The translations under genes and the position numbers were made by a program. Below, piece after piece: positions 28,482 to 37,481 of a stretch of DNA of 64,000 nt (its first letter is position 1; each line of letters starts with the position of its first letter). The DNA is from CAVTND01 sp963735955. Its GTDB lineage: Bacteria > Pseudomonadota > Gammaproteobacteria > Burkholderiales > Burkholderiaceae_F. Location of the stretch: contig CAVTND010000002.1 of NCBI GenBank assembly GCA_963735955.1, forward strand, positions 1-64,000, in the 5' to 3' direction. The notes under the pieces are model-generated. The model was given only the letters and a program-made list of their open reading frames with translations, was not told the DNA's origin and did no database searches.

Positions 28482-30155
28482 ATGATGGCTGACGCGCTCA
28501 AGGCCGAAATGGTCTCCGAATCTCCTCTGCATTGGGGACCCCCGCCGTCGCCGACCGATGGCGGCGAACTCGCGGCTCACGCCGCGCTGGTGAATGCGCT
28601 GCGTGACCCGGCCGCGTATCCGCATGCCGTCGATGCGGTGGAAGTCATCGAAACTCACATCTCGTCCGTGCTGCTGGCGGGTGAATACGCATACAAGCTG
28701 AAAAAACCGGTCAAGCTCGGTTTCGTCGACTTTTCCGACCTGGCGCGACGACGCCACTTCTGCGAGAGCGAGATGCGGCTGAATCTCCGCACTGCCCCCG
28801 GGCTCTATATCGACGTCGTGCCCGTTACCTGTGCTCAAGCAGGCGCCGCCCCGCGCATGGGAGGCACCGGCACGGAAGTTGACTATGCAGTGCGGATGCG
28901 CCGGTTCGCACACGATGCTCGACTCGATCAAATGGCGCTGGTCGGCACGCTGGATTCGTCGCTGATCGACCGGCTAGCGCGGGCAGTTGGCGCCTTTCAC
29001 GCGCGCTGCGAACGCGCACCATCCGACAGCTCATTCGGCGCACCAGACGAAATCCGGCGCTGGACGCAAGACAACCTGACCGAATTGCTGCGTCTGGCCG
29101 GTGATGCAGCCCAGCGGCAGCGCATCGAGCAGCTTGCACGATGGACCGAAGCTGAATTCGCGCGACGCGAAAAGGCTTTCGCCGAGCGCCGTCTCGCAGG
29201 CCACGTGCGCGAGTGCCACGGCGATCTGCATCTGGGAAACGTGGCGCTGATCGATGGTCAACCGGTGCCGTTTGACTGCATCGAGTTCAATCCCCAGTTG
29301 CGCTTCATCGATGTGATGAGCGATGTGGCCTTCACATTGATGGACTTGATCGCACATGGCATTCCGCGGCTCGCCTGGCGTTTTCTCAATGCTTACCTGG
29401 AGGGAACCGGTGATTTCTCCGGCCTCGCAACGCTTCGCTTCTATGCGGTGTACCGCGCGCTGGTTCGCGCGAAGGTCGCCCTGATTCGCCGTGCGCAGCC
29501 CGACATCTCGACAGCCGAGCGCGAAATCGACGCGCAATCCTGTGCGCGCTATCTGGCCGTAGCCGAACGGCTGGTACAAGCATCGCCGCCGCGGCTGGTG
29601 CTGACCTGCGGGGTCACCGGATCGGGAAAGACCACCGTGTCGCAGCATCTCATTGAAGCGCTGGGCGCGGTGCGCGTGAGGTCCGACATCGAACGCAAGC
29701 GCCTGGCTGCCATTGGCGCAACCGACCACGCGCCTTCTGCCGTCGGCACGGGGCTGTATGACGCCGTAACCACGCATCGCACGTACGATGTGCTGAGGGA
29801 CATCGCACGCACGATCATCGACGCCGGACTCCCCGCGATTGTCGATGCGACGTTCGTGCGCCGCGCTGACCGTCACATATTTCGCGCACTGGCCGAGCAG
29901 CTTGGCGCGCGGTTGACGATTGTCCTCTGCGAAGCGACTGCCGAGACCTTGCGCTCACGCGTCGCGGCCCGCGCTGAGCGTGGTACCGATGCCTCGGATG
30001 CGACAGTCGAAGTGCTTGCGCATCAACTCGCCACATTCGAAGCTCCGGTCGACGATGAGGCAGCCCTGGTGAAACGGATCGATACTCAGACCGACCCGCA
30101 GACGCTTGCTGAACGATGCGATGGAGTTGCGACGCAGATCAGTTCGAGCCAATGA
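28482..30155 (+). CDS. Aminoglycoside-phosphotransferase-like / P-loop kinase fusion protein
   Basis: A 557-residue two-domain protein. The N-terminal two-thirds has an APH/choline-kinase fold with the catalytic HGDLHLGNVALIDG and the metal-binding DCIEFNP/DVMSDVAF blocks. The C-terminal third is an AAA_33/adenylylate-kinase-like P-loop domain with Walker A GVTGSGKTTVS and a VRSDIERKRL block. The fused family is widespread in proteobacteria, often near universal stress proteins; no substrate is established, so antibiotic resistance should not be assumed. I chose the ATG at 28482 because GAGGA lies 9 bases upstream; the frame extends further upstream without similarity. The 163-base gap from the porin shows nothing notable. 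Confidence 0.85.
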   Translation: MMADALKAEMVSESPLHWGPPPSPTDGGELAAHAALVNALRDPAAYPHAVDAVEVIETHISSVLLAGEYAYKLKKPVKLGFVDFSDLARRRHFCESEMRLNLRTAPGLYIDVVPVTCAQAGAAPRMGGTGTEVDYAVRMRRFAHDARLDQMALVGTLDSSLIDRLARAVGAFHARCERAPSDSSFGAPDEIRRWTQDNLTELLRLAGDAAQRQRIEQLARWTEAEFARREKAFAERRLAGHVRECHGDLHLGNVALIDGQPVPFDCIEFNPQLRFIDVMSDVAFTLMDLIAHGIPRLAWRFLNAYLEGTGDFSGLATLRFYAVYRALVRAKVALIRRAQPDISTAEREIDAQSCARYLAVAERLVQASPPRLVLTCGVTGSGKTTVSQHLIEALGAVRVRSDIERKRLAAIGATDHAPSAVGTGLYDAVTTHRTYDVLRDIARTIIDAGLPAIVDATFVRRADRHIFRALAEQLGARLTIVLCEATAETLRSRVAARAERGTDASDATVEVLAHQLATFEAPVDDEAALVKRIDTQTDPQTLAERCDGVATQISSSQ

Positions 30156-30262
30156 TTGCATCACTAATTGCTGCCTGAAGCGACGGTGCATTACAACCGC
30201 ACGATGCTTCGCCGCCGCTGCGGTGTTCCGAGAAGTCATTCGGTGTCACGCAGGATGCAAGC

Positions 30263-30276
30263 TTGATGCGTGTCAA
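30263..30276. promoter_or_regulatory. FNR/Anr-like site upstream of the FAD oxidoreductase gene
   Basis: TTGAT-GCGT-GTCAA has a perfect FNR left half and the common Anr-type right half. It is centred about 52 bases before the GTG start at 30322, a position that would suit class II activation if transcription begins about 10 bases before the start codon. This is the best-conserved and best-placed of the five sites in the block. Confidence 0.65.
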
Positions 30277-30321
30277 TGCGACACAGCGTGCAACGTGCTC
30301 CCATTCCATGTGGAGGCGCCG

Positions 30322-31881
30322 GTGAACTCGCGGTGGGATGCTGTTGTCATTGGCTCAGGAATCGGTGGTCTGGCCGCCGCGGCGGCGTTGGCGCATGCGG
30401 GTCGCCGTGTGCTCGTGCTCGAACGTCATACCCAGCCCGGCGGATTGACACAGACGTTTGAACGCGGCGGGTTTCGCTTCAACGTCGGCGTCCATTACCT
30501 CGGCGGCCTTGGCGAAGGCCAATTCAATCGGCGTTTGTTCGACACGCTGTCCGGTGGTCGGCTGCAATTTGCTCACATTTCCGGCGCCTATGACCGCCTT
30601 GTGTTTCCCGATTTCCGTATCGAGTTCGAAGCAACACCGGAGCGACACCGCGAAGTCCTGCAGGCAGCCTTTCCGGCCGAGAGTGAGGGCATCGCGCGAT
30701 ACCTGGGCGCTCTGACTTCGGCGTCCGATGCATTGCGCGTCTTGTTCGTCGCTCACAGCATGCCGCCGCTGCTGGGTTCCGCAATGATGTGGCTCAGGCG
30801 CGGCGTCCTGCCCTGGATCACCCGCACCACGATCGACGTGATCAAGGAGCTCGTACCTGACCCCCGACTCCAATCGGTGTTGGCTGCGCGTTGGGGTGAC
30901 TATGGCAGCCGTCCGTCGGTAGGCGCGTTCGCCATGCACGCGACAGTGATGCAGCACTATCTCGATGGCGCCTGGTTTCCGGTCGGCGGCTCAGGCGCCT
31001 TTGCGCGGACGCTTGGCGCGACCATTGCGGGCGCAGGAGGAGAGATCCGGACCGAGGCCGAAGTGTGCGAGCTGCAAGTCGTGGACCGGCGAGTGCGCGG
31101 CGTGCAACTCGCTGGCGGCGCGACGATCGATTGTGATTGCGTCGTTTCCGACATCGGAATCCGCAACACGCTCCGGTTACTTCCTTCGGCTGCGACTGAC
31201 TACCGCTGGGCCGAGGACGCGTTTTCCCTCGAGCCGTCGGTCGGGTTCGTTGGTCTGTATCTCGGACTCGAGGGCGATATAGCTCAACTCGGTGCCGACG
31301 CCGCCAACACGTGGTTCTACGAGTCCTGGGATGTCGATGCCCTGTGGCACGACCCATTCAATGAGCCGCGGGCGCCCGCGCATTTCGTGTCCTTTCCATC
31401 ACTGCGCGATCCAGCACACGATCCTGGATCGCAACTACGCCACACCTGCGAGATCATCGCACTTGTCGATTGGGGCGTTTTTGCCCAATGGGACCGCTCC
31501 AACGACGAAGGAGGCATGAAACCGGGCGCGCCGACCGCTGCACGCAGCGAGGGATACCTCGCTTTCAAGGCGCTGCTCCAACGCAATCTGCTCGCGCAGT
31601 TCGCCGAGCGCTTTCCGCTGCTTGCAAGCTGCGTGCGCGTGGTCGAGGTTTCAACGCCGATTTCGGTCGCCACCTACACCGGCGCCGAGCACGGCGCGAT
31701 GTACGGACTGCAAACGACACCGCGCCGCTTCTTCTCGCAGGCGATCCGTCCGCGCACGCCGATACGTGGTCTGTATCTCGCCGGTCAGGATGTAGGAACC
31801 CCCGGTGTATTCGGCGCAGCGATGGGCGGAATGATGGCAGCGGCGGCGATCGAGCCGCGTCTGCGGAGAATGCTGCACTAA
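30322..31881 (+). CDS. FAD-dependent oxidoreductase of the phytoene desaturase / retinol saturase family
   Basis: A 519-residue protein with the dinucleotide-binding VVIGSGIGGLAAAAALAHAG near the N-terminus, the following LERHTQPGGLTQTFERGGFRFNVGVHYLGG block, and the C-terminal GLYLAGQDVGTPGVFGAAMGG block that closes the FAD site. These mark the CrtI-like/all-trans-retinol 13,14-reductase superfamily. The natural substrate is unknown. The GTG at 30322 is preceded by GGAGG 6 bases upstream, so I prefer it over the longer frame. It lies 166 bases after the kinase-fusion gene, with an FNR-like site in that gap. Confidence 0.85.
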   Translation: MNSRWDAVVIGSGIGGLAAAAALAHAGRRVLVLERHTQPGGLTQTFERGGFRFNVGVHYLGGLGEGQFNRRLFDTLSGGRLQFAHISGAYDRLVFPDFRIEFEATPERHREVLQAAFPAESEGIARYLGALTSASDALRVLFVAHSMPPLLGSAMMWLRRGVLPWITRTTIDVIKELVPDPRLQSVLAARWGDYGSRPSVGAFAMHATVMQHYLDGAWFPVGGSGAFARTLGATIAGAGGEIRTEAEVCELQVVDRRVRGVQLAGGATIDCDCVVSDIGIRNTLRLLPSAATDYRWAEDAFSLEPSVGFVGLYLGLEGDIAQLGADAANTWFYESWDVDALWHDPFNEPRAPAHFVSFPSLRDPAHDPGSQLRHTCEIIALVDWGVFAQWDRSNDEGGMKPGAPTAARSEGYLAFKALLQRNLLAQFAERFPLLASCVRVVEVSTPISVATYTGAEHGAMYGLQTTPRRFFSQAIRPRTPIRGLYLAGQDVGTPGVFGAAMGGMMAAAAIEPRLRRMLH

Positions 31882-31978
31882 CCTAGCCACGGCGCGACTG
31901 GCGGACGGACTAGCGGACAGACTGGTGGAGGTAAATCTTGCATTTGACTTTCCCTCGCTGGCGCTGCTTGCTGCAAGC

Positions 31979-33005
31979 CTAGCGCTCAGAGTCGCCGTCC
32001 GCAGCTCGCACGGCACGCGCTTGCCACTGCATACTTCGAAACGCGGTGACGAATTCCTCGAGTTTTGATGCCGGCACCCGATCGATGCCGGCGGCCGCGG
32101 CCCGGCCGCCGCCAGTATTGAACTGGCGGCACAGCGCGTCGGCTCCATGCGGCGCCTGCAGCGGCGCACGCACGCTGACACCGTAGGTGCCATCCGCGTT
32201 TTCCTTGAGCACGGCATGCGCGCGCATCGGATGCATGCATGCCAGCGTGTTGGCGAATGTGCCGATCACGCGGCGGCTCCACGGTGCAGCGGGCAATCGA
32301 TACACCGCGCACTGCAGATCGGAGAATGTCGGCGCGATGGTCAGTGCCGCCGCCAGATCGATACGCCTGCGCTCGATCAACCCCTGCACGGTGGGGGTCG
32401 CGTGAAAAGCAAATCGGATCGCTGAAGCAATGTAATTCCAGATACAACTCGCGCGGATGGATCATCACGTCGACTTCGGAATCGCCGTAGCCGTTGTAGT
32501 TGATCGCTTCACCCAGCTCGCGCAGCATGCGCAAGCTCGCGTCATCCAGGTCCAGCGTCGAGGCCAAGGATTGCGCGGCTGAGCCCAGGTTGTCGCCGAA
32601 GGCTGCGACCACGGCCCACAGGCGGTAGCGGCCGCCCAGATAGCGATCAACGAGCATGCCGGTGCACACGTCGGCACCTGGGTCGAGCACGGCCTGCAGG
32701 CGAGGGTGTGTCGGCACGGCGCCGGCGAAGTGGTGATCGAAGTAGCGCACGGTGGTGCCTGCCGCAAGCAGTCGCTCGAGCGCTATGCGGTTCCGATCAA
32801 GAGAAACGTCGAGCACCGTGACGACCGTGTCGCCGGCAGCCGCCGGACCGAGTTCAACTTGCGCCAGCAGATCGATGTCGCGTTTCAGTCCGGTCACGAG
32901 TTGCGCCGGGGCTTCGGCGGGCAGCGGTTCGGCCAGCCGCAATTGATGCAGCGCGCACATGCCGTCCGCATCGCCGTTGAAAACATCGACACTGTGTTTG
33001 AACAT
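31979..33005 (-). CDS. DHH/DHHA1-family phosphoesterase, one frameshift
   Basis: About 341 residues over two frames. The N-terminal DVFNGDADGMCALHQL block and the central DHH motif (VRYFDHHFAGAVP) place it in the DHH phosphoesterase superfamily (which includes RecJ, GdpP/NrnA and exopolyphosphatase). The frame changes near 32400, after which a DHHA1-like C-terminal domain reads to the stop at 31979 (GGGRAAAAGIDRVPA contains the family glycine-rich turn). Substrate could be an oligoribonucleotide, a cyclic-dinucleotide product or another phosphodiester; sequence does not decide. It is divergent from the universal stress protein gene, with two FNR-like sites between them. Confidence 0.8.
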
Positions 33006-33062
33006 CGAGCTCAGACGTGCCGCCCAATTTGAATCATGTTAGTGCGCGACGGAGGCGCAAGT

Positions 33063-33076
33063 CTGATCGACGTCAA
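33063..33076. promoter_or_regulatory. FNR/Anr-like site near the DHH gene
   Basis: CTGAT-CGAC-GTCAA, a 5-4-5 near-dyad with one mismatch in the left half. It is centred 64 bases upstream of the DHH phosphoesterase start codon (minus strand) and about 172 bases upstream of the universal stress gene on the plus strand, so it more likely serves the former. Confidence 0.5.
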
Positions 33077-33143
33077 AATTGCACCTGAAACCGGTCGCCC
33101 GACCATGCCGTATGGCGTGACCCGGTCGTGCTTCATGCGATGC

Positions 33144-33157
33144 CTGATATCGATCAA
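33144..33157. promoter_or_regulatory. FNR/Anr-like site near the universal stress gene
   Basis: CTGAT-ATCG-ATCAA, the FNR consensus with a single mismatch at the first base. It is centred about 91 bases upstream of the ATG of the tandem universal stress protein gene, a position suited to activation of that gene. With 33063-33076 it makes a divergent pair of sites in a 236-base gap. Confidence 0.55.
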
Positions 33158-33241
33158 ATGACTGGCGGTCAATGAAACGACAATCAATCTACGTGTTCAG
33201 GGCAGCGCATCTGCAGAACGAGGACCCAACAAGGAAGATCC

Positions 33242-34147
33242 ATGAAAATTCTGGTCGCAGTCGATGGTAGCGATTGCAGTCGCAGGGCGATCGAGTTTGT
33301 CGCCTCGCGCAGGACGCTGATCAAGTCAAGTCCGGAAGTCCTGGTTCTCAATGTCAGATGGCCGTTGCCCGCACACCCGGCGCGCATCGTGGGCATGGCG
33401 AACGTTCGTGAGTATTACGCCGACGAAGCCGAACAGGCATTACGGCCAGCGCGCAAGCGCCTCCAAAAAGCGGACTTGACTCCGCTCGTTCGATACACGA
33501 TCGGCCGCCCGGCCACTGAGATCAGCGCCGCAGCAGACAAGAAACACGCGGACCTGCTGGTTCTCGGGTCGCACGGGCACTCCGCACTGGGCGGCATGCT
33601 GCTGGGATCCGTGACCAACGAGGTGCTGGTTCGCACCAAACGACCCACGCTGATCGTGCGCGGCAAGGCGAAGACTTATCCCGATTCGCTCAGAGTCGGA
33701 ATTGCGGTCGACGGCAGCGCTTATGGTCCGGCATCACTGAAGTACGTTCTGCGCCATGCACGGCTGTTCGGGGCCGCGCCGAGCATCTCGTTGATTCATG
33801 TAGTGCATATGTATGACCTGGTTGGCATGCCGAGCGCGGCGGGAATCGCACTGCCCGCTTTCTCGCCCGCGGAGGCGCAGGCACTGCAAGACAGGTCGTT
33901 CGAGGCGGCAATGACTCCATTGCGCACACTGCTGAAGAAGCAGGCTGGCATAACGGCAGCCGAAGTTCGACTGATTGGTCAGCCAGGTTACGAATTGCCT
34001 CGATACGCCAACAAGAAGCTCGACATCCTGGTGATGGGATCGCACGGCTACGGCGCCCTGAAGGCCGTGATGCTCGGCTCAGTAGCGACGCGCGTGGCTG
34101 CGCACTGCGAAATTCCCCTGCTTCTGATTCGCAGTGCGGGGCGCTAG
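33242..34147 (+). CDS. Tandem universal stress protein (two UspA domains)
   Basis: A 301-residue protein with two UspA folds. Each starts with a beta-strand typical of the family (MKILVAVDGSDCSRRA; LRVGIAVDGSAYGPAS) and ends with the ATP-binding G2xG9xG(S/T) motif: GSHGHSALGGMLLGSV in the first domain and GSHGYGALKAVMLGSV in the second. Both are therefore potential nucleotide binders. Usp genes are frequent members of FNR/Anr regulons, in line with the upstream site. The N-terminus KILVAVDG follows an AGGAAG-type ribosome-binding site (AAGGAAGATCC) upstream. Confidence 0.93.
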   Translation: MKILVAVDGSDCSRRAIEFVASRRTLIKSSPEVLVLNVRWPLPAHPARIVGMANVREYYADEAEQALRPARKRLQKADLTPLVRYTIGRPATEISAAADKKHADLLVLGSHGHSALGGMLLGSVTNEVLVRTKRPTLIVRGKAKTYPDSLRVGIAVDGSAYGPASLKYVLRHARLFGAAPSISLIHVVHMYDLVGMPSAAGIALPAFSPAEAQALQDRSFEAAMTPLRTLLKKQAGITAAEVRLIGQPGYELPRYANKKLDILVMGSHGYGALKAVMLGSVATRVAAHCEIPLLLIRSAGR

Positions 34148-34190
34148 TTCGCGCTCGTATGCTGGTGCGATAGGCTGCTGTGCGCGACCA

Positions 34191-34210
34191 ATTGAGGTCA
34201 CGACCTCAAT
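34191..34210. repeat. Perfect inverted repeat between converging usp and tRNA genes
   Basis: ATTGAGGTC and GACCTCAAT are separated by 2 bases. It sits 43 bases after the usp stop and 7 bases beyond the tRNA-His 3' end. A bidirectional transcription end is plausible but no T-run follows on either strand; a protein-binding dyad is the alternative. Confidence 0.4.
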
Positions 34211-34217
34211 GGGAAGA

Positions 34218-34294
34218 TGGGGTGGCTGATGGGACTCGAACCCACGACAACCGGAATCACAATCCGGGACTCTACCAACTGAGCTACAGCCACC
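34218..34294 (-). tRNA. tRNA-His (GTG anticodon)
   Basis: On the minus strand the sequence folds as a cloverleaf with the anticodon GTG in the loop TTGTGAT, a TTCGA T-loop, and an acceptor stem GTGGCTG/CAGCCAC extended by the extra 5' G opposite C73 that is specific to tRNA-His. CCA is encoded. It is the 3'-most of three tRNAs (Pro, Arg, His in transcription order). Confidence 0.95.
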
Positions 34295-34305
34295 ACTAAC
34301 AACAC

Positions 34306-34382
34306 TGGCCTGCCCGACAGGACTCGAACCTGTGACCCCCAGCTTAGAAGGCTGGTGCTCTATCCAGCTGAGCTACGGGCAG
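34306..34382 (-). tRNA. tRNA-Arg (TCT anticodon)
   Basis: The minus strand gives a cloverleaf with acceptor stem CTGCCCG/CGGGCAG, the anticodon TCT in the loop CTTCTAA, the T-arm ACAGG/CCTGT and an encoded CCA after a G discriminator. It lies 11 bases from the tRNA-His gene. Confidence 0.93.
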
Positions 34383-34416
34383 ATCGAAATCGCCGGTGCG
34401 CCCTGGATGAGGCGCC

Positions 34417-34493
34417 TGGTCGGGGTGGAGAGATTCGAACTCCCGACATCCTGCTCCCAAAGCAGGCGCGCTACCAGACTGCGCTACACCCCG
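34417..34493 (-). tRNA. tRNA-Pro (TGG anticodon)
   Basis: The minus strand gives a cloverleaf with acceptor stem CGGGGTG/CACCCCG, the anticodon TGG in the loop TTTGGGA, an A discriminator and an encoded CCA. The sequence closely follows the standard proteobacterial tRNA-Pro pattern. First gene of the Pro-Arg-His cluster; the gap to phoR (34494-34573) is otherwise empty. Confidence 0.95.
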
Positions 34494-34573
34494 AGGGCGC
34501 GGAATAATAACATCCGCGCACTTCGTCGGAGCCATGCGACGTCGCGGCCGCGGCATCGTCCTGCAGCGAGCAA

Positions 34574-35850
34574 TCACGCGGACGCCGGCAGCACCGCTGA
34601 AAAGGTGCTGCCCTTGCCGATTTCGGATGCGATTTCGAGCCGCCCATCGTGCCGCAGCAGGACGTGCTTGGCGATCGCCAGGCCGAGTCCGGTGCCACCG
34701 GTTTCGCGCGAGCGGCTCTTGTCGACCCGATAGAAGCGCTCGGTGAGCCGCGACAGGTGCTCCGGCGCGATGCCGATGCCGGTGTCCTGACCTCGAAGCG
34801 CGCGCCCTGTCGCGTCCTCGCGCCAGCGAGGGTAATGCGGCCACCGTCGGGCGTGTAGCGGATCGCGTTGAATACGAGGTTGCCGAAAGGCGCTGCGCAG
34901 TTCTTCACGGCTGCCGCGCACGAAGGCTGGCAGCCGATCGACCTCGATGCGGTGCCGGCCGATGGACAAGACGCGCGCCTCGTCCGCGACTTCCCGCACC
35001 AACTGGCGCACGTCGACGACTTCGTCTGCACCGGACTCTTCGCTCGACTCGAGTCGCGACAGTGTCAGCAGGTCCTCGACCAGGCGATGCATGCGCTGCG
35101 CCTGCTCGTGCATCAGCTGCAGATGGTGCCGTCGCGCTGGATCGGTCTCGCCCGGCTGCGTCGAGCAGCATTTCGAGAAAGCCGTTGACCACGGTCAGCG
35201 GCGTGCGCAGTTCGTGCGAGACGTTGGCGATGAAGTCGCGCCGCACCGCGTCGACCCGTTCGCGCTGCGTGATGTCGCGCGTGATGATGATCGAGCGCGC
35301 CGGTTCGAACTCGACGACGCGCACTTCGAGCGCAACACCGGCCGCGCCATCGGACGGAATACCAGCGGCGCGTCGAAGTGCGCCGACGTCATGTAGTTGA
35401 CGAATTCCGGGATCGCGCACCAGGTTGGTCACGCGCAGCCCCTGGTCGGCCGCCAGCGCGATCCCCAAGGTGCTGCTCGGCCACCGGGTTGCACCAGTCG
35501 ATCTGCAGCGAGGCATCGATCAGCACGATGCCTTCGGGCAAGGCGCTGATCGTGCGCCGGAAGCGCTCTTCGTTCTCGAGCAGCCGGCGCTCGTTCTTCT
35601 CGGTCGCGCGACGCGAGCGGTACAGCCGCGCAAAGACATCGGTCCAGATGCCCCAGCCGTTGGGAATGTCGTCGAGACTCGGCTGTTCGAGCCACGCGGC
35701 AAGCAGGCTGGCGTAGGTCAGATGCAGGAACATCAGGATCAGCAGTCCGACAACCGCTACCGCCAGTCCGATACTGAGGCCGAACAACGCACCCGAACCG
35801 AGCGCGACAACGGCCAGCAGGGCCAGCCGCAAGAAAGCTGGCGCCAGCAC
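34574..35850 (-). CDS. phoR: Phosphate regulon sensor histidine kinase PhoR, multiply frameshifted
   Basis: About 425 residues assembled over several frames. An N-terminal pair of hydrophobic segments (LRLALLAVVALG..., then VVGLLILMFLHLTY) anchors it in the inner membrane. A PAS-like region (TISALPEGIVLIDASLQIDWCN) follows. The dimerisation box RRDFIANVSHELRTPLTV holds the phospho-acceptor His, and the ATP-binding boxes NLVFNAIRYTPDGG, DTGIGIAPEHL and GTGLGLAIAKHVL follow in order. At least five frame changes (near 35455, 35395, 35340, 35155 and in 34790-34890) are needed. The start is a GTG at 35850, or an ATG at 35881 if another frame error is allowed. It is the last gene of the pst-pho run. 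Confidence 0.85.
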
Positions 35851-36010
35851 CTTCAGGCGATTGCGGCCCTCGCACCGACATGGTTGGAAGTCTACCTTCG
35901 CCGCGGAACCGAAGAACGCGAATCCAATGGCGTGCGCCCGCGGTCACAAGAATTTCATCTGATGCGTCCAGCCATCGCTGCGGTCGCGAACCAGCGGAGA
36001 CCGGACTGGC

Positions 36011-36718
36011 TCAATCAGTGTCAGTCCGCGTCGACAGACGATAACCGAGCCCGCGCACGGTCTGAACCAGGTGCTGCGCGCCACACCGGTGCCAGTGCCT
36101 TGCGCAAGCGCAGCACGTGAACGTCGACCGTGCGCTCTTCGATGAAGACATGATCGCCCCATACGCTGTCGAGCAGCTGGGTGCGCGAGAACACCCGGTC
36201 GGGATGGCCGATCAGGAATCTGAGCAGCTTGAATTCGGCGAGGCCCATCTTGATCGATCGTGCCGTCGACCTGGATTTCGTGGCGCGCCGGGTCGACGTC
36301 AGCGGACCGTAACTCGAGCGTCTCGCCGCTGTGCTCCGGTGCGCGCCGGCGAAAAACGGCGCGGATGCGCGAGACCAGCTCGCGCGGCGAAAACGGCTTG
36401 ACGACATAGTCGTCGGCGCCAGTATCCAGTCCGACGACCGGTCGGCCTCGTTGCGCCTTGGCGGTCAGCATGATGACCGGCACAACGCGGGTGCGGTCCT
36501 GCGCACGCAGATCCTTCAGCAGTTCGATCCCGGATCGATCCGGCAGCATCCAGTCGAGCAGCACGAGATCGGGCAAGTTCGCGATCGATCGCGCTCGCGC
36601 GCCGCGCTCACCGAATCGGCACGCCGCACCGTCGTAGCCTTGCGCTGCTGCAGGTGTAGGCGACCAGCTCCTGAATTGCGGGTTCGTCTTCGATGACGAG
36701 GATCGACGTGGCAGACAG
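36011..36718 (-). CDS. phoB: Phosphate regulon response regulator PhoB, multiply frameshifted
   Basis: OmpR-family activator of about 235 residues. The N-terminal SILVIEDEPAIQELV block, the phospho-acceptor segment LPDLVLLDWMLPDRSG, the VPVIMLTAKA block and the DDYVVKPFSPRELVSRI block form the receiver. The winged-helix domain reads LAEFKLLRFLIGHPDRVFSR and ERTVDVHVLRLRKAL, ending in RGLGYRLS before the stop at 36011. The frame changes near 36630, 36260 and 36090. The start codon is obscured by a shift at the phoU-phoB junction (expected ATG just at 36718). PhoB binds Pho boxes such as the one before pstS. Confidence 0.85.
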
Positions 36719-37441
36719 TTGTCCCTATGCGCTTGCGCAACCGCACGCTCGACTTCTTCGGGCGACTGGTGGCGCGCATCCAAGCCCTGCGAGATGAAGA
36801 TCACGTGCTCGGCGACGTTCTTCGCGTGGTCGCCGATGCGCTCGATCGCCTTGGCAACCCAGACGGTGTCGAGCGAAGCCGAGATCGTGCGCGGATCTTC
36901 CATCATGAACGTGATCAGCTGCCGCAGGATGGCGCGGAAGCGCTCGTCGACGCCCAGATCGTCCTTGATGATCGTCGCCGCGGCCACCGGGTCCATGCGC
37001 GCGAACGCGTCCAGCGCTCGGCGCAGCATCGAGGCTGCTGCCTCACCCGAGTACTTGATGTCCGGGATGCGATTGAGCCGCGCTGGTCCGTCCTTCTCGT
37101 GCAGCCACTTGACGGCGCGCGCGATCTTGCTCGCCTCGTCGCCGATCCGCTCGAGATCGGTGATGACCTTGGCAATGCCGGTGATCATCCGCAGGTCGCC
37201 CGCAGTCGGCTGACGGCGCGCGATCACGTAGTTGACCATCTGGTCGAGGTCCATCTTCGAGCTCGTTGACCCGCTTGTCGGCATCGATCGCCTGCTGCGC
37301 CAGCTGCAGATCGGCCGTTTCGAACGCGTCAAGGGCGGTGCGCACCTGCGATTCGACCAGCCCGCCCATCTGCAGCACGCGCGAGCGCATCGCCTCGAGT
37401 TCCTCGTCGTACTTTCTCATCGAATGATCGCCGGTTGTCAT
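36718..37441 (-). CDS. phoU: Phosphate transport system accessory protein PhoU, one or two frameshifts
   Basis: About 240 residues forming paired three-helix bundles that bind metal and link the Pst transporter to PhoR. The N-terminal block YDEELEAMRSRVLQMGGLVESQV, the repeated LERIGDEASKIARAV / IERIGDHAKNVAEHVIF pair that defines the two PhoU repeats and the C-terminal VERAVAQAH block are present. The frame changes near 37258. The start ATG at 37441 has GGGAGAA upstream. The stop is unclear because the frame runs into phoB, which suggests another base error at that junction. Confidence 0.88.
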
Positions 37442-37481
37442 TGTCTTCTCCCTTAGCGCGGTCACCGGACCGTCGCGGCTG

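Noticed and set aside
28482..30155. Antibiotic resistance gene (aminoglycoside phosphotransferase)
   Set aside because: Only the fold is shared; the fusion with a P-loop kinase and the stress-gene context do not support a resistance role.
34191..34210. FNR-like site in the palindrome between usp and tRNA-His
   Set aside because: The half-sites are ATTGAGGTC/GACCTCAAT with a 2-base gap, not the 5-4-5 pattern.
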